64,000 bases of DNA from Syntrophobacterales bacterium (GCA_026417655.1 JAOACS010000020.1:1-64000), one strand, 5' to 3'. Positions 10,499 through 19,470 are shown, numbered from the stretch's first letter. The notes: generated by a model from the letters alone, not told the origin. Numbers and translations: made by a program.

Positions 10499-11320
10499 TC
10501 TACCCGAACCTTCGGGAAACAAAATGGTTATACTGATTCTACGGTTTCTTGGATCATTCGGATTTTCCGGAAACAAAGGTTGAGTGGCGGCGTAACCCGA
10601 TACTCTAGAAATGCGGTCCGGATCTAAACCGTTACGTTCCATCTCTTGTCTTGCAGCGGAGGCTCGGGCTGTTGCTAACTCCCAATTTGTATATCTTCCA
10701 GCGGAATAACCTGTGGCATCCGTATGTCCATCTATGGTTATTTTATTATCGAGCCCATTAATAGCATCAGTTATTACCTTAAGGATCTTTTTAGCTTCAG
10801 GGCTTAACTGGGCACTACCCGGAGCAAACATTGATCTTCCTTCCTGATCCACTACCTGAATCCTTACCCCTTCGGGGACAGTGTCTATCATGACTTGATC
10901 CTTCACTTCCATGAGACTATACTGGACGAGAAATTTTAATTTCTCTACAAGCTCAGCCTTTCTTAATTTAGGGACTCCTCCTATCTCCGAACCGACGTCA
11001 AAGTGATCAGGGGGCTTTTCTTCCTTTTTGGATTCCGATTCCTTAATTTGTTCCATTAAAGGTGCTCCCGGATAGGGTGTAACACCGGTTTGTCCATCGA
11101 GTATTGAGGAACCACTCTTTTCAAAGATACTGAAATATTTAAAATAATGAGCTAAGCGGGCTCTCTTCTCAGGAGAAGTCATTGTAATAAGCCAAAGTAA
11201 CAAGAAGAAGGCCATCATGGCGGTTACAAAATCAGCATAGGCCACCTTCCAACTACCCCCGTGATGTCCTCCTCCCGAAACCTTTTTTACCTTCTTTATA
11301 ATCGGTTTCTGCTCTTTCAT
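10487..11320 (-). CDS. motB: Flagellar stator protein MotB (E. coli/proton type)
   Basis: The 277-residue protein has the MotB layout: a basic cytoplasmic tail rich in Gly/His, one membrane helix (about 26-47) with the ion-binding Asp30 in AYADFVTAMMAFF, a linker, and an OmpA peptidoglycan-binding domain (about 143-270) with DGHTDATG, NWELATARA and NRRISI motifs. The N-terminal SWKVAYADFVTAMMAFFLLLW is very close to E. coli MotB. It follows motA by 9 bp in a PilZ-motA-motB operon separate from the main flagellar cluster. Its 3' end overlaps the convergent MFS gene by 12 bp. It is clearly distinct from the two MotB-like proteins at 44001-45570. Confidence 0.94.
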   Translation of the reverse strand: MKEQKPIIKKVKKVSGGGHHGGSWKVAYADFVTAMMAFFLLLWLITMTSPEKRARLAHYFKYFSIFEKSGSSILDGQTGVTPYPGAPLMEQIKESESKKEEKPPDHFDVGSEIGGVPKLRKAELVEKLKFLVQYSLMEVKDQVMIDTVPEGVRIQVVDQEGRSMFAPGSAQLSPEAKKILKVITDAINGLDNKITIDGHTDATGYSAGRYTNWELATARASAARQEMERNGLDPDRISRVSGYAATQPLFPENPNDPRNRRISITILFPEGSGRSGR

Positions 11321-11329
11321 AATCTAATT

Positions 11330-12184
11330 CTACTTAGCAGCCTTTAGATATTCCTCAAGCTCGCTAAATGAAGGGCGAAAATCACCAGGAACCGTCCTTC
11401 GCCCTATTTCGATCGCTACCTGGGGGGCAGCACCATCAACATAGGCTACAAGTGCCGCCTTAATCACTTCTAAATACTCCTTCTCATCCCTTGCCATGTG
11501 CTCCATAGTAGCCGCCATAGGTCCCACAAAGCCGTAACAGGCTAAAACTCCCAAAAACGTTCCAACTAAGGCAACACCAATGCTATGACCTAATACAGTA
11601 GGAGGTTGATCAATCTTACCCATAGTAATAATAACACCCAAAACCGCTGCGACAATACCCAACCCAGGGAGGGAATCAGCGATACGGGCAATGCTATGGG
11701 CCGGAAGGAGCGCTTCGTGATGAAGGATTTCAATATCTCTTTCCAATATGGTTTCTAGCTCGTGTCCAGGCATGTTGCTTGTGATGACTATACGGATACT
11801 GTCGCAAATAAAATTCATAGCATGATGATTTTTCATCACCTGAGGATGGGCTGAGAAAATTTTGCTTTTTTGAGGGTTATCTATCTCCTCCTCTACCGAG
11901 ATGAGGCCTTCCTTTCTCATCTTCTGAAATAGCTTGAAAAGTAACACAAGAAGATCCATGTATTCTTCCTTAGAAGCTCCTTTGTAGGAAAAGATCTTTG
12001 GAAATGTTCTCACAATGGCCTTGAAGATCGGCCCAGGAGAGGAGATTAAAAGGGCTCCAGCCGCTGCTCCAAAGATTATCAAAACTTCAACAGGCTGAAA
12101 GAGAACGTGAATATTGCCGTGCTCCAATAAGTACCCACCAACGACAGCAACTACAACAACGACGCATCCAATTATAACGAACAA
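11330..12184 (-). CDS. motA: Flagellar stator protein MotA (E. coli/proton type)
   Basis: The 284-residue protein has four membrane helices (about 2-20, 31-48, 168-190, 198-222) and a large cytoplasmic loop between helices 2 and 3. Sequence blocks follow E. coli MotA closely: YMDLLVLLFKLFQKMRKEG, DSLPGLGIVAAVLGVI, VGTFLGVLACYGFVGP and the C-terminal RPSFSELEEYLKAAK. With MotB it forms the proton-driven torque unit of the flagellum. It lies directly after the PilZ gene (3-bp gap) and before motB. The other MotA in this window (61078-61842) belongs to the shorter PomA-like branch, so the cell probably carries two stator types. Confidence 0.94.
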   Translation of the reverse strand: MFVIIGCVVVVVAVVGGYLLEHGNIHVLFQPVEVLIIFGAAAGALLISSPGPIFKAIVRTFPKIFSYKGASKEEYMDLLVLLFKLFQKMRKEGLISVEEEIDNPQKSKIFSAHPQVMKNHHAMNFICDSIRIVITSNMPGHELETILERDIEILHHEALLPAHSIARIADSLPGLGIVAAVLGVIITMGKIDQPPTVLGHSIGVALVGTFLGVLACYGFVGPMAATMEHMARDEKEYLEVIKAALVAYVDGAAPQVAIEIGRRTVPGDFRPSFSELEEYLKAAK

Positions 12185-12187
12185 AAG

Positions 12188-12706
12188 TTACCTCCTAATA
12201 TCCTGACGCTGTCTTTGGAGAACATACCTTACTATAAGCGATCTTATATCCTCACCAATATTTACAAATTCAATGGCAATTTCTTTTCGGTTTGCACATT
12301 CCGAGCACCTCTTTACCTTACCATAACAGATGAGATATAGAGGGGGAGCCGTAGGAAGAATAAGCCTTATCTCCAGAGTATCACCCTCTTCAAAATCTTC
12401 CGATACCTTGACCCGCATTCCCCCAGCACTTATGTCAACCTCATGGTATTGGAGATTCGTAAACCCCGATTTGTCCAAGTAAAGATACTCCAAGATGGCA
12501 TCCAGTTTTTGATGTATGGTCTGTAATTGTCGAGCTATAAAGGGATCTACCGTTTCTGGAGCTGTACCCATATCGGGAGGGAAAGAGCTAAAATACCCAA
12601 CTACCCGAGCCATAGGCATAACCTCGAAGTTGGGAAGTCTCCTAAGACTTAGCTGTAAGACATCCTTGACTCTAAAATATTCTCTTCTTTCTATCCTCTC
12701 TTCCAC
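12188..12706 (-). CDS. PilZ-domain protein, probable c-di-GMP receptor acting on the motor
   Basis: The 172-residue protein carries the split PilZ c-di-GMP motif: RREYFR at residues 7-12 and DISAGGMRV with Asp91, Ser93 and Gly96. Between them is an extra helical stretch of about 60 residues (for example TIHQKLDAILEYL), longer than a minimal PilZ domain. Two Cys (CSEC, about 134-137) lie near the C-terminus. It starts with GTG and is the first gene of the motA-motB operon. PilZ proteins such as YcgR act as c-di-GMP brakes at the MotA/rotor interface in other bacteria. The same role here is inferred from operon context and not shown by the sequence itself. Confidence 0.85.
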   Translation of the reverse strand: MEERIERREYFRVKDVLQLSLRRLPNFEVMPMARVVGYFSSFPPDMGTAPETVDPFIARQLQTIHQKLDAILEYLYLDKSGFTNLQYHEVDISAGGMRVKVSEDFEEGDTLEIRLILPTAPPLYLICYGKVKRCSECANRKEIAIEFVNIGEDIRSLIVRYVLQRQRQDIRR

Positions 12707-12807
12707 AGATTATCTTTCCCTTTTTGCTAATTGCGATTAGGTCTTTGGTTTCACAAACTGGTAGTTATATTAGCTTTGTTGGTTCGTCAATTATAAACTC
12801 TCATGTC

Positions 12808-12836
12808 TTGATATTAGAAAAGCTACATGATATAGA
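12808..12836 (+). promoter_or_regulatory. Candidate sigma-70 promoter of ribBA-ribH-nusB
   Basis: TTGATA (12808-12813), a 17-nt spacer, then TATAGA (12831-12836), giving a leader of about 54 nt before the ribBA ATG. No FMN riboswitch consensus is visible in the leader. Confidence 0.5.
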
Positions 12837-12896
12837 GCCAAAGGGCGATTATAAAAGAGCTCTTTGAGAGCCGATATTAGTGGGAGGAGTAAACTA

Positions 12897-14123
12897 ATGC
12901 CACTTTCTACAATACCTGAGGTGATTGAAGATTTTCAGCAGGGTAAAATGATAATCCTTGTAGATGATGAGGATCGGGAAAACGAGGGGGATCTATGCAT
13001 CGCCGCGGAAAAGGTAACGCCGGAGTCTATAAATTTCATGGCTAAGTATGGGCGAGGTCTTATATGTCTCGCCCTTGCTCCGGAAATTGTTGATCAACTT
13101 CGTCTCCCAATGATGGTCCGAGACAATACATCCCGTTTTGGAACGGCCTTTACCGTTTCGATAGAAGCTCGCCATGGAGTAACAACGGGTATTAGTGCCT
13201 ATGATAGGGCCCACACTATCCTTACAGCAGTCCATCCAAATGCTAGGCCAGAAGATCTTGTAACACCAGGGCACGTATTCCCCCTGAAAGCCCGAGAGGG
13301 CGGGGTCCTCGTGCGAGCAGGACAGACAGAAGGCTCTGTAGATCTTGCTCGCCTTGCAGGGCTTAGACCTGCCGCCGTTATCTGTGAAATAATGAAAGAC
13401 GATGGAACTATGGCCCGAATGCCAGATCTAGAAATATTTGCCCAGGAACACGGCCTAAAAATCGCCGCTGTGGCCGACATAATAAAATACAGAATGAGAA
13501 CTGAGCGACTTGTAAAAAGGGAAGCCGAAGCAAAACTTCCTACCTCCTTTGCTGGAGAATTTAAACTTATTGCCTACTCAAACCTTGTTGATGATTACAC
13601 CCATATCGCCCTAGTAAAGGGAGAATTTACCCCCGATGATGAAGTTTTAGTCCGAGTCCACTCTGAATGCCTCACGGGTGACGTATTCAGCTCTCTTAGA
13701 TGCGACTGTGGAGAACAGCTAAGGACGGCTATGAAAAAAATAGATAGAGAGGGTAAAGGTGTTATCCTCTATATGAGAAACCACGAAGGTCGTGGTATTG
13801 GATTGATAAACAAAATCAAAGCCTACAAGCTTCAAGAAAATGGCTACGATACTGTGGAGGCTAATAGAGCCCTTGGATTTAAGGAGGACCTTAGAGACTA
13901 TGGCATAGGAGCCCAAATTCTTGTAGATCTTGGTGTAAGGAAAATGCGACTTATGACTAATAATCCAAAGAAGATCGTGGGACTTCAGGGATATGGTATA
14001 ACGATTACAGAGCGGGTTCCTTTAGAAATCCCTCCTAATGAGTGTAATCTCAATTATCTCAAAGCTAAATGTAGCAAGATGGGACATCTCATAGGAATAA
14101 GAGAAGTAGAAAGGAAAAGATAA
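12897..14123 (+). CDS. ribBA: Bifunctional 3,4-dihydroxy-2-butanone-4-phosphate synthase / GTP cyclohydrolase II
   Basis: The protein supplies both starting compounds of riboflavin synthesis. The N-terminal RibB domain (about 1-205) has the acidic metal loop [11 protein letters not shown], and the C-terminal RibA domain (about 210-405) has the zinc/GTP block [21 protein letters not shown] and [10 protein letters not shown] choose the ATG at 12897 (408 residues), preceded by GGGAGGAG, rather than an upstream in-frame ATG at 12864. The chosen start gives the usual family N-terminus. It is followed 2 bp later by ribH, then nusB, an order common in many bacteria. ribD and ribE are not in this window. 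Confidence 0.96.
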   Translation: MPLSTIPEVIEDFQQGKMIILVDDEDRENEGDLCIAAEKVTPESINFMAKYGRGLICLALAPEIVDQLRLPMMVRDNTSRFGTAFTVSIEARHGVTTGISAYDRAHTILTAVHPNARPEDLVTPGHVFPLKAREGGVLVRAGQTEGSVDLARLAGLRPAAVICEIMKDDGTMARMPDLEIFAQEHGLKIAAVADIIKYRMRTERLVKREAEAKLPTSFAGEFKLIAYSNLVDDYTHIALVKGEFTPDDEVLVRVHSECLTGDVFSSLRCDCGEQLRTAMKKIDREGKGVILYMRNHEGRGIGLINKIKAYKLQENGYDTVEANRALGFKEDLRDYGIGAQILVDLGVRKMRLMTNNPKKIVGLQGYGITITERVPLEIPPNECNLNYLKAKCSKMGHLIGIREVERKR

Positions 14124-14125
14124 AG

Positions 14126-14599
14126 ATGAGAGTCTTCGAAGGTAAACTCATTGCAGAAGGATTGCGATTCGCTATCGTAGTTAGTCGATTCAATGACTTC
14201 ATTGGGGAAAGGCTCTTAGGAGGAGCTATTGATGCTCTGGTAAGAAGTGGAGCCGATGAACAGCATATAGAAATCTTCAAAGTGCCTGGAGCATTTGAAA
14301 TCCCCTTGGTAGCAAAAAAACTTGCAGCTTCAAAGCGCTACCATGCAGTAATTTGCCTTGGGGCGGTAATACGCGGAGCTACTCCACATTTTGACTACGT
14401 TGCAAATGAGGTTTCCAAAGGTATCGCTACCGTAAGCCTAGAAACAGGAGTTCCCGTTACCTTCGGTGTGCTAACAACCGATAATCTGGAACAGGCCATA
14501 GAGAGAGCGGGATCAAAGGCTGGTAACAAGGGATGGGATGCGGCAATAGCGGCAATTGAAATGGCAAATCTAATGAGACAAATTGAGGGATCTTCTTAA
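14126..14599 (+). CDS. ribH: 6,7-dimethyl-8-ribityllumazine synthase
   Basis: At 157 residues it is standard length. Lumazine synthase condenses the RibB product with the pyrimidine from RibD and assembles as pentamers or icosahedral shells. Diagnostic blocks are [16 protein letters not shown] near residue 19, [11 protein letters not shown] (about 51-61), [22 protein letters not shown] (about 79-100, with the catalytic His), and [24 protein letters not shown]. It is packed between ribBA (2-bp gap) and nusB. Confidence 0.97.
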   Translation: MRVFEGKLIAEGLRFAIVVSRFNDFIGERLLGGAIDALVRSGADEQHIEIFKVPGAFEIPLVAKKLAASKRYHAVICLGAVIRGATPHFDYVANEVSKGIATVSLETGVPVTFGVLTTDNLEQAIERAGSKAGNKGWDAAIAAIEMANLMRQIEGSS

Positions 14600-14600
14600 G

Positions 14601-15095
14601 ATGCTCCAAAGGGGAAAATTTGTGTTGAAAGGGCGCCGCGGTGCCAGAGCCGTGGCTTTGAAAATACTTTATTCCATGGACATTAGAAACATTTCGCCCG
14701 ATGAGGCTATCCCTGCTTTCTGGGAAAATTTTATAGAAAGAGCGAAGATAATTTCCGATGAAGAATCGGAGCTCAGTTTGGACCCCACTAGTTGGGATAG
14801 GCCCTTTATGGAATTTTTAGTAAGGGGTGTATGGTCACATAGTAAAAAATTGGATAAAATTATAGAAACTGTTTCAGAAAATTGGAAAATTTACAGAATG
14901 TCGATCATTGACCGTAACATAATTAGAATGGCAGTCTTCGAAATGCTCTACTGCTCGGAAATTCCACCAAAAGTTTCCATTAACGAAGCGATTGAGCTTG
15001 GAAAAATCTTTGGAGACAAAGACTCGGCAGCCTTTATAAACGGCATCCTTGACAAAATCTACCAATCTAAAGAACCGGTAGGTAGTGTTCTCTAG
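14601..15095 (+). CDS. nusB: Transcription antitermination protein NusB
   Basis: The all-helical RNA-binding protein of about 164 residues acts with NusE (S10) on boxA in rRNA antitermination. N-terminal GRRGARAVALKILYSMDI and C-terminal RNIIRMAVFEMLYCSEIPPKVSINEAIELGKIFGDKDSAAFINGILDKI blocks are typical NusB. I prefer the ATG at 14601, directly after the ribH stop. An upstream in-frame TTG at 14583 would add six residues and overlap ribH. The ribH-nusB pairing is widely conserved. Confidence 0.94.
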   Translation: MLQRGKFVLKGRRGARAVALKILYSMDIRNISPDEAIPAFWENFIERAKIISDEESELSLDPTSWDRPFMEFLVRGVWSHSKKLDKIIETVSENWKIYRMSIIDRNIIRMAVFEMLYCSEIPPKVSINEAIELGKIFGDKDSAAFINGILDKIYQSKEPVGSVL

Positions 15096-15111
15096 TCTTT
15101 CCTCCCATAAT

Positions 15112-15858
15112 TTACTTGCTTTCTACTTCATCTATCCACCTTTTGACCCTTTCCCTCCCATAAACCCTTTCCCAGGCATCGATTATTTCATCTATAGGAA
15201 CATCGAACCTACTACCGTGAAAGGTTACATATTCCATAAAACGTCTAGGCTCTCCGCCTTTATTTCGATAGGCTGAGCCTTCTTCATCTAAGGGAAGAGC
15301 ATAAGCCTGGAATACGGCATCATGAATTCCATCAAATTCTAGTGGAGGCACACCGAATCTATAACATAACTCCCTGTTAAAGGTCGGCGAAGCTTTAACC
15401 CATCTTCCATCGAGATAAAGTTCTACATAGCCGTGATATACAAAAAGATCTGACCCAAGACGCTCCAAGAAACGTTTTGTAGCAAGATGATTTCTAACAT
15501 CGGCAAAGGCAAGTCGGCATGGAATGGCTTGAGCTCTGGCAAGAGCACACATGAGCGAAGCCTTGGGAATGCAAAAGCCTCTACCTCGCTTCAGCACTTC
15601 GCTTGCCTGGTAGTCTTTAGGTCTGTGGAAAGGGCTATAGGGGTCGTATATAATTTTGTCCCGAACCCAATAATAAATCCTCACAGCCTTTTCTTTAGGC
15701 GTAGAGAATCGGCCTGCTATGTTAGAGGCCAGTTCCATAATAGAGGGGCTGTCGCTATCAATTATAGCGGTTGGCTTTAGATATAATTCTATCGGTTCCT
15801 GCTCTATCGGCATCTCATCTCCCAGAGTTTTTGTTGTCCCCTTGACGTACTTATCCAT
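15112..15858 (-). CDS. Transglutaminase-like cysteine protease-fold protein
   Basis: The 248-residue protein has a transglutaminase core: Cys96 in GRGFCIPKASLMCALARA and His142 in VYHGYVELYLDGRWVKASPTFN. The usual third-residue position (W-x-x-x-D-P-T in many members) reads KASPTF. A later FDGIHDAVF segment may supply the acid, as in a related bacterial subgroup. There is no signal peptide, so it is probably cytosolic. It converges with nusB and diverges from comF with about 60 bp between starts. The function is unknown; cysteine peptidase or amidase activity is a reasonable guess. Confidence 0.8.
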   Translation of the reverse strand: MDKYVKGTTKTLGDEMPIEQEPIELYLKPTAIIDSDSPSIMELASNIAGRFSTPKEKAVRIYYWVRDKIIYDPYSPFHRPKDYQASEVLKRGRGFCIPKASLMCALARAQAIPCRLAFADVRNHLATKRFLERLGSDLFVYHGYVELYLDGRWVKASPTFNRELCYRFGVPPLEFDGIHDAVFQAYALPLDEEGSAYRNKGGEPRRFMEYVTFHGSRFDVPIDEIIDAWERVYGRERVKRWIDEVESK

Positions 15859-15920
15859 AGTCTCTAGTATAATGCCGTCTAAATTGCAACTATAAACCCT
15901 CTAAAATTATTTCAGAGATA

Positions 15921-16694
15921 ATGGCAAAAAAGAAGAATGTTATCCGGTGGGTTCTTGAAAAAACTTTGGACTACCTGATCCCCCGTCGATGTCCTTCGTG
16001 TGGAGACATAGTTTTATCTGAAAAACCACAGTTTTGGTGCCCATCATGCTGGAAAGAAGAACTTTCTTGGATTAAAGAACCCTTTTGTAAAGTATGCGGT
16101 GTGCCCTTTAAAACAATTCATGATGAATTCGCTCATAAAGAAGGCCTCTGTGGTGAATGCCTGTTGGAACCTCCAGACTATGATATGATTCGATCCGTCT
16201 GCACCTATGAGGGAGTCATAGAAGAAATGATCAGGACTCTGAAGTATGGAAAACATCTCTTCCACGTTCCACCTTTAGTAGAAATTTTGGAGGAGGGTTT
16301 TCTAAAATGGCTAAAAGACGAAGGGATTGAGCTTATACTCCCAGTTCCACTCCACATAGAAAGGCTTAAAGAGCGAGGATTCAATCAATCACTTCTTCTA
16401 GCAAAGGAATTGGGAAAAAGAACTAAAATACAATTTAGCCATTCGATACTTATAAAGGTGAAAAACACTACTCCACAGGTAAAGCTTCATAAAACTGAGA
16501 GAAAGAAAAACCTACGACGGGCCTTTGCTATTTCAGAATCTGCCAATGTCCATCTGGCTAACATCTCATCGGCTCTCATCGTGGACGATGTAGTTACAAC
16601 AGGGACAACAATTCTAGAATGCGCAAGGGTTTTGAAAAAGGCGGGTGTACTCAAGGTCATAGGGCTCTCAGTTGCAAGAACATTTTTAAAGTAA
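15921..16694 (+). CDS. comF: ComF-family phosphoribosyltransferase-like protein
   Basis: The 257-residue protein has an N-terminal zinc-binding part with paired Cys motifs (CPSCGD, CPSCW, CKVCG, CGECL, between about residues 22 and 75). A type I phosphoribosyltransferase domain follows with the PRPP loop ALIVDDVVTTGTT (about 215-227) and an ERGFNQS motif near 152. ComF proteins support DNA uptake or recombination, though their enzymatic activity is unclear. No other competence gene is near, so the symbol reflects family only. It is followed closely by the nitrilase gene (17-bp gap). Confidence 0.88.
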   Translation: MAKKKNVIRWVLEKTLDYLIPRRCPSCGDIVLSEKPQFWCPSCWKEELSWIKEPFCKVCGVPFKTIHDEFAHKEGLCGECLLEPPDYDMIRSVCTYEGVIEEMIRTLKYGKHLFHVPPLVEILEEGFLKWLKDEGIELILPVPLHIERLKERGFNQSLLLAKELGKRTKIQFSHSILIKVKNTTPQVKLHKTERKKNLRRAFAISESANVHLANISSALIVDDVVTTGTTILECARVLKKAGVLKVIGLSVARTFLK

Positions 16695-16711
16695 TAGGGA
16701 CTAAGCAAAAC

Positions 16712-17530
16712 ATGAATAGCCTTTCTATCATAGCTTTTCAGTATTCCATAGCAGAGGGTAACATAGAGACCAACATAGAGAAGGTGGATACCTTAGGAAA
16801 ATGCCTCAACCCTTCTGATCCCAAAGTTGTTATTCTTCCTGAAATGTGGGCCTCCGGTTTTGACTACAAAAGACTAAGGGAGCACGCTCTTAATGGATGG
16901 AAGATTCGGGATCAAATGGCAAGATGGGCCTCCGAATGGAACGCGATTATTATAGGATCCATTGCGGACTTAACAGAAACTAGTCATATTGTAAATAGAG
17001 CTTATGTCATTGATCCCTCCGGAAACATCCTGGGCTATTATGATAAGATTCACCTCTTCTCTCCTCACGGGGAGCATCTTCATTTCGCAAGAGGGTCCCG
17101 CCTGCTTATCGCTGAAACCCCCTTGGGTCGAGTAGGAGTGATTATCTGTTATGATCTTCGTTTCCCAGAGATTTGCCGAATTATGGCCATTGAGGGAGCT
17201 GAGCTACTGTGCGTTCCTGCCCTGTGGCCGTCGGTAAGAGTTGACCATTGGCGCTTACTTCTTAGAGCAAGAGCTGTTGAGAACCAAATGTTCGTGGTAG
17301 GATGTAACGGCTGTGGAGAAATAGGAAATATCTCGTACCCTGGAGCATCTTCAATAATAAGTCCTTGGGGAGAAATCCTAAAGGAGGGAAAAGAAACTGA
17401 GGAAATAATCGCCACTAGGATCAATATGGGAGATGTTGAAAGGGTTCGATCGACTATACCCTGTTTGGCCGATCGCATTGATCCATCCACGCTGAAAGTT
17501 GTTCGATGTATGTGTGAAAAGTTTTGCTAA
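16712..17530 (+). CDS. Carbon-nitrogen hydrolase (nitrilase superfamily, Nit2/omega-amidase-like)
   Basis: The 272-residue protein has the Glu-Lys-Cys catalytic triad of the superfamily: Glu in ILPEMW, Lys in YYDKIHLFSPHGE, and Cys in IICYDLRFPEICR. The length, compact domain and following WPSVRVDHWRLLLRARAVENQ segment suit the Nit2/YafV branch, which deaminates alpha-keto acid amides, although other amidases remain possible. An upstream in-frame ATG at 16619 lies inside comF. The start at 16712 gives the normal N-terminus and has TAGGGA upstream. It is probably co-transcribed with comF. Confidence 0.88.
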   Translation: MNSLSIIAFQYSIAEGNIETNIEKVDTLGKCLNPSDPKVVILPEMWASGFDYKRLREHALNGWKIRDQMARWASEWNAIIIGSIADLTETSHIVNRAYVIDPSGNILGYYDKIHLFSPHGEHLHFARGSRLLIAETPLGRVGVIICYDLRFPEICRIMAIEGAELLCVPALWPSVRVDHWRLLLRARAVENQMFVVGCNGCGEIGNISYPGASSIISPWGEILKEGKETEEIIATRINMGDVERVRSTIPCLADRIDPSTLKVVRCMCEKFC

Positions 17531-17699
17531 AATCCATCTACAGAGCTTTCCCTTTAAGAGGGAACCAAAAAATTTTACTTTAGCGTTAGAGATATAGAAT
17601 GCCTTCTATTCTTATTTGTGCTTGCATTATCAAGCTGCGCATGATAAAGGTCAATGGGTCTATTGTTAAGTATCACACGAGGATAGAGGAGGAACGAAG

Positions 17700-18011
17700 A
17701 TGAAGGTGTTTATTGGAGGGCTGGTATCAGCATTTCTGGGTATTATTGGTATTCTTATGTTCTTTAAGGATTTTCTTCATCTTTTAGCCGGTGCGTTACC
17801 CCTTGCCCTGCTTGTAGGTGGTGCAATGGCTGCGTACTTAGGATACGATGAAGTAAAGGATCAGATAAACATACCCTTTCTAAAGAAGAAAGGTTGCGGA
17901 GCACCGTCGGAATCATCAACAGGAAGTGACGACATAAGCAAATATAAAGAGGAGCTTCAGAAGTACAAAGAAGAGGTTGAAAAATTAAAGGCTCAATTAG
18001 AGCAAAAATAA
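17700..18011 (+). CDS. Small two-helix membrane protein with C-terminal coiled coil
   Basis: The 103-residue protein is not one I can name. It has two closely spaced Gly-rich hydrophobic helices (about 2-22 and 27-47), a short basic stretch with KKKGCG (about 63-68), a Ser-rich linker, and a charged heptad-like tail (about 78-103, repeated Lys-Glu-Glu-Leu). Gly/Pro placement in the helices (AGALPLALLVGGAMAAYLG) recalls small MamI-like two-helix proteins, but the match is only a pattern. A clear GAGGAGG ribosome site and a strong terminator directly after it show a genuine, separately terminated gene. It probably makes a membrane-bound scaffold or oligomer. Confidence 0.75.
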   Translation: MKVFIGGLVSAFLGIIGILMFFKDFLHLLAGALPLALLVGGAMAAYLGYDEVKDQINIPFLKKKGCGAPSESSTGSDDISKYKEELQKYKEEVEKLKAQLEQK

Positions 18012-18023
18012 GAAGAGCTGAAG

Positions 18024-18062
18024 GCCCCTTCTTTGTGATAACAGAAGAAGGGGCATTTTTTT
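18024..18062 (+). terminator. Intrinsic terminator after the small membrane protein gene
   Basis: Perfect 10-bp arms GCCCCTTCTT (18024-18033) and AAGAAGGGGC (18045-18054) with an 11-nt loop are followed by a run of seven T. The T-run reaches into the stop codon of the convergent gene at 18061. Confidence 0.92.
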
Positions 18063-19470
18063 AGAAGAAGAAAAACTCCCTCTTAACCTTTCTAGGCGAA
18101 ATCCGAAGGGTATTTTTCAGTTCCTCTAGGACAAACCTTTGCATGGGGGGAGGGCCACACAGAAAAAACTGGGTATTATTTAGGTCGGTAATGTATTTTT
18201 CTAATATACCACCTCTAACAAACCCTTCTTCCCAAAAAAAGCCGTCATTTTCTACATCCTTCCAAAATTCTTCTGTAATACGCTGGGCACTAAGGATATG
18301 AACCACCTTAAGCCACGAAGAGGTCTTAGCCAAATGTGAGAGCTCCTCATAGGCGATTATATCCTCTTTTGTCTTATTGCCCCATATAAGGGTAACTCTT
18401 ACTGGCACATTGTTTTTAGCCACATGGCGAATCATGCTTAAAAAAGGGGTTATCCCCACTCCTCCAGCTATAAAAATAAGATGTGCCCCCTCTTTAAATC
18501 TCGGAGTAAAAATGCCATAGGGACCTTCGCATAAAAAAGGCGTCCCAGGAGCTATAGTTTGAAGACGCCTTGTAAAGGATCCTACCGCCTTTACCGTACA
18601 CGAAATCTTTCCCTCTCCAGGAGCACAAGAAAGTGTAAAAGGATGAGGTTCGCTCCATCCAATAAAACCCGTATTATATCTAAAGATTGCGAATTGACCT
18701 GGATACCAACTACAAAACCTTCCTGGCCCTTCATGACGAACAAAGGTATAAGTGTGGGTATCATGGGTTTCCTGACGCACAGATTCTAAAAACCATCGAC
18801 ATTCATGGCTCCTTCCGGCGATGTATGAAAACCTGTATCCTGCCAATATAAGCCAGAGAACACCTAACCCCCCCCATCCGATAATCATAGGAAAGATCCT
18901 TATATCACTACCTATCAAAAACGAGTGTAGGATCGCAGCAGGTGTAACCAGATAGACTAAGCCATGGAAGGGCTTCCATAACTTGAAGGGAACAACATAC
19001 TGCCCTGCCTTTGCAAAAAAAACAGCTATTATTAAAATTAGGAGAGCCCATCTAGCGATTACCAGAGCATTGTCCGTGAGATTCCAGGTATAAGGTGAAA
19101 ATTGGGCAATGAAGTCCCAGACATCCTCTGTTCTACCTCCTACTACCTGAGAATATTTAAAAACCTTCGACGCAACATGGGCCATTACGAATAGGATAAC
19201 CACAATACCAAACTTTTTGTGAAACCTAATAAGACGATCTAACCCAAAGGGTTTTTCAAGAATAGGAAAGCGAATACCAACGGCTGTCATCAAAACCATC
19301 AAGTAAAGGGCGATGATTCCGCATAAATTTCCTAAATCAGCTATCTTATCTATCCAGCTTTCAGCAATAAAACGATCTTTTACCACACTTCCCCATAAAA
19401 AACAAAAAAATCCGAAAAGGCAGATCCAAACCAGGACCCATAACCACCGAAGCAGCCTATTACCTACCAT
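18061..19470 (-). CDS. Ferric-reductase-like flavocytochrome (FRD/NOX family oxidoreductase)
   Basis: The 469-residue protein has an N-terminal membrane domain of about six helices (about 8-215) with two His pairs placed to bind two hemes (His84/His98 and His169/His182). A cytosolic flavodoxin-reductase-like module follows: FAD site PGQFAIFR and EPHPFTLS (the HPFT motif), GPYGIF, then NAD(P) site FIAGGVGITPF and CGPPPM near the C-terminus. Such proteins pass electrons from NAD(P)H through FAD and heme across the membrane, to ferric iron or oxygen in known members. The acceptor here is unknown. It is the last gene of the hpt-serS-ihfB block. Confidence 0.85.
   Translation of the reverse strand: MVGNRLLRWLWVLVWICLFGFFCFLWGSVVKDRFIAESWIDKIADLGNLCGIIALYLMVLMTAVGIRFPILEKPFGLDRLIRFHKKFGIVVILFVMAHVASKVFKYSQVVGGRTEDVWDFIAQFSPYTWNLTDNALVIARWALLILIIAVFFAKAGQYVVPFKLWKPFHGLVYLVTPAAILHSFLIGSDIRIFPMIIGWGGLGVLWLILAGYRFSYIAGRSHECRWFLESVRQETHDTHTYTFVRHEGPGRFCSWYPGQFAIFRYNTGFIGWSEPHPFTLSCAPGEGKISCTVKAVGSFTRRLQTIAPGTPFLCEGPYGIFTPRFKEGAHLIFIAGGVGITPFLSMIRHVAKNNVPVRVTLIWGNKTKEDIIAYEELSHLAKTSSWLKVVHILSAQRITEEFWKDVENDGFFWEEGFVRGGILEKYITDLNNTQFFLCGPPPMQRFVLEELKNTLRISPRKVKREFFFF

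Noticed and set aside
12837-12896. FMN riboswitch before ribBA
   Set aside because: The leader is only about 54 nt from the likely promoter and lacks the conserved FMN-element blocks.
14583-14600. TTG start for nusB overlapping ribH
   Set aside because: The ATG at 14601 gives the normal protein without overlap. The TTG has no better ribosome site.
16619-16711. Longer nitrilase start inside comF
   Set aside because: The extra 31 residues are Cys/Lys-rich, unlike the family, and overlap comF. The ATG at 16712 fits the family.
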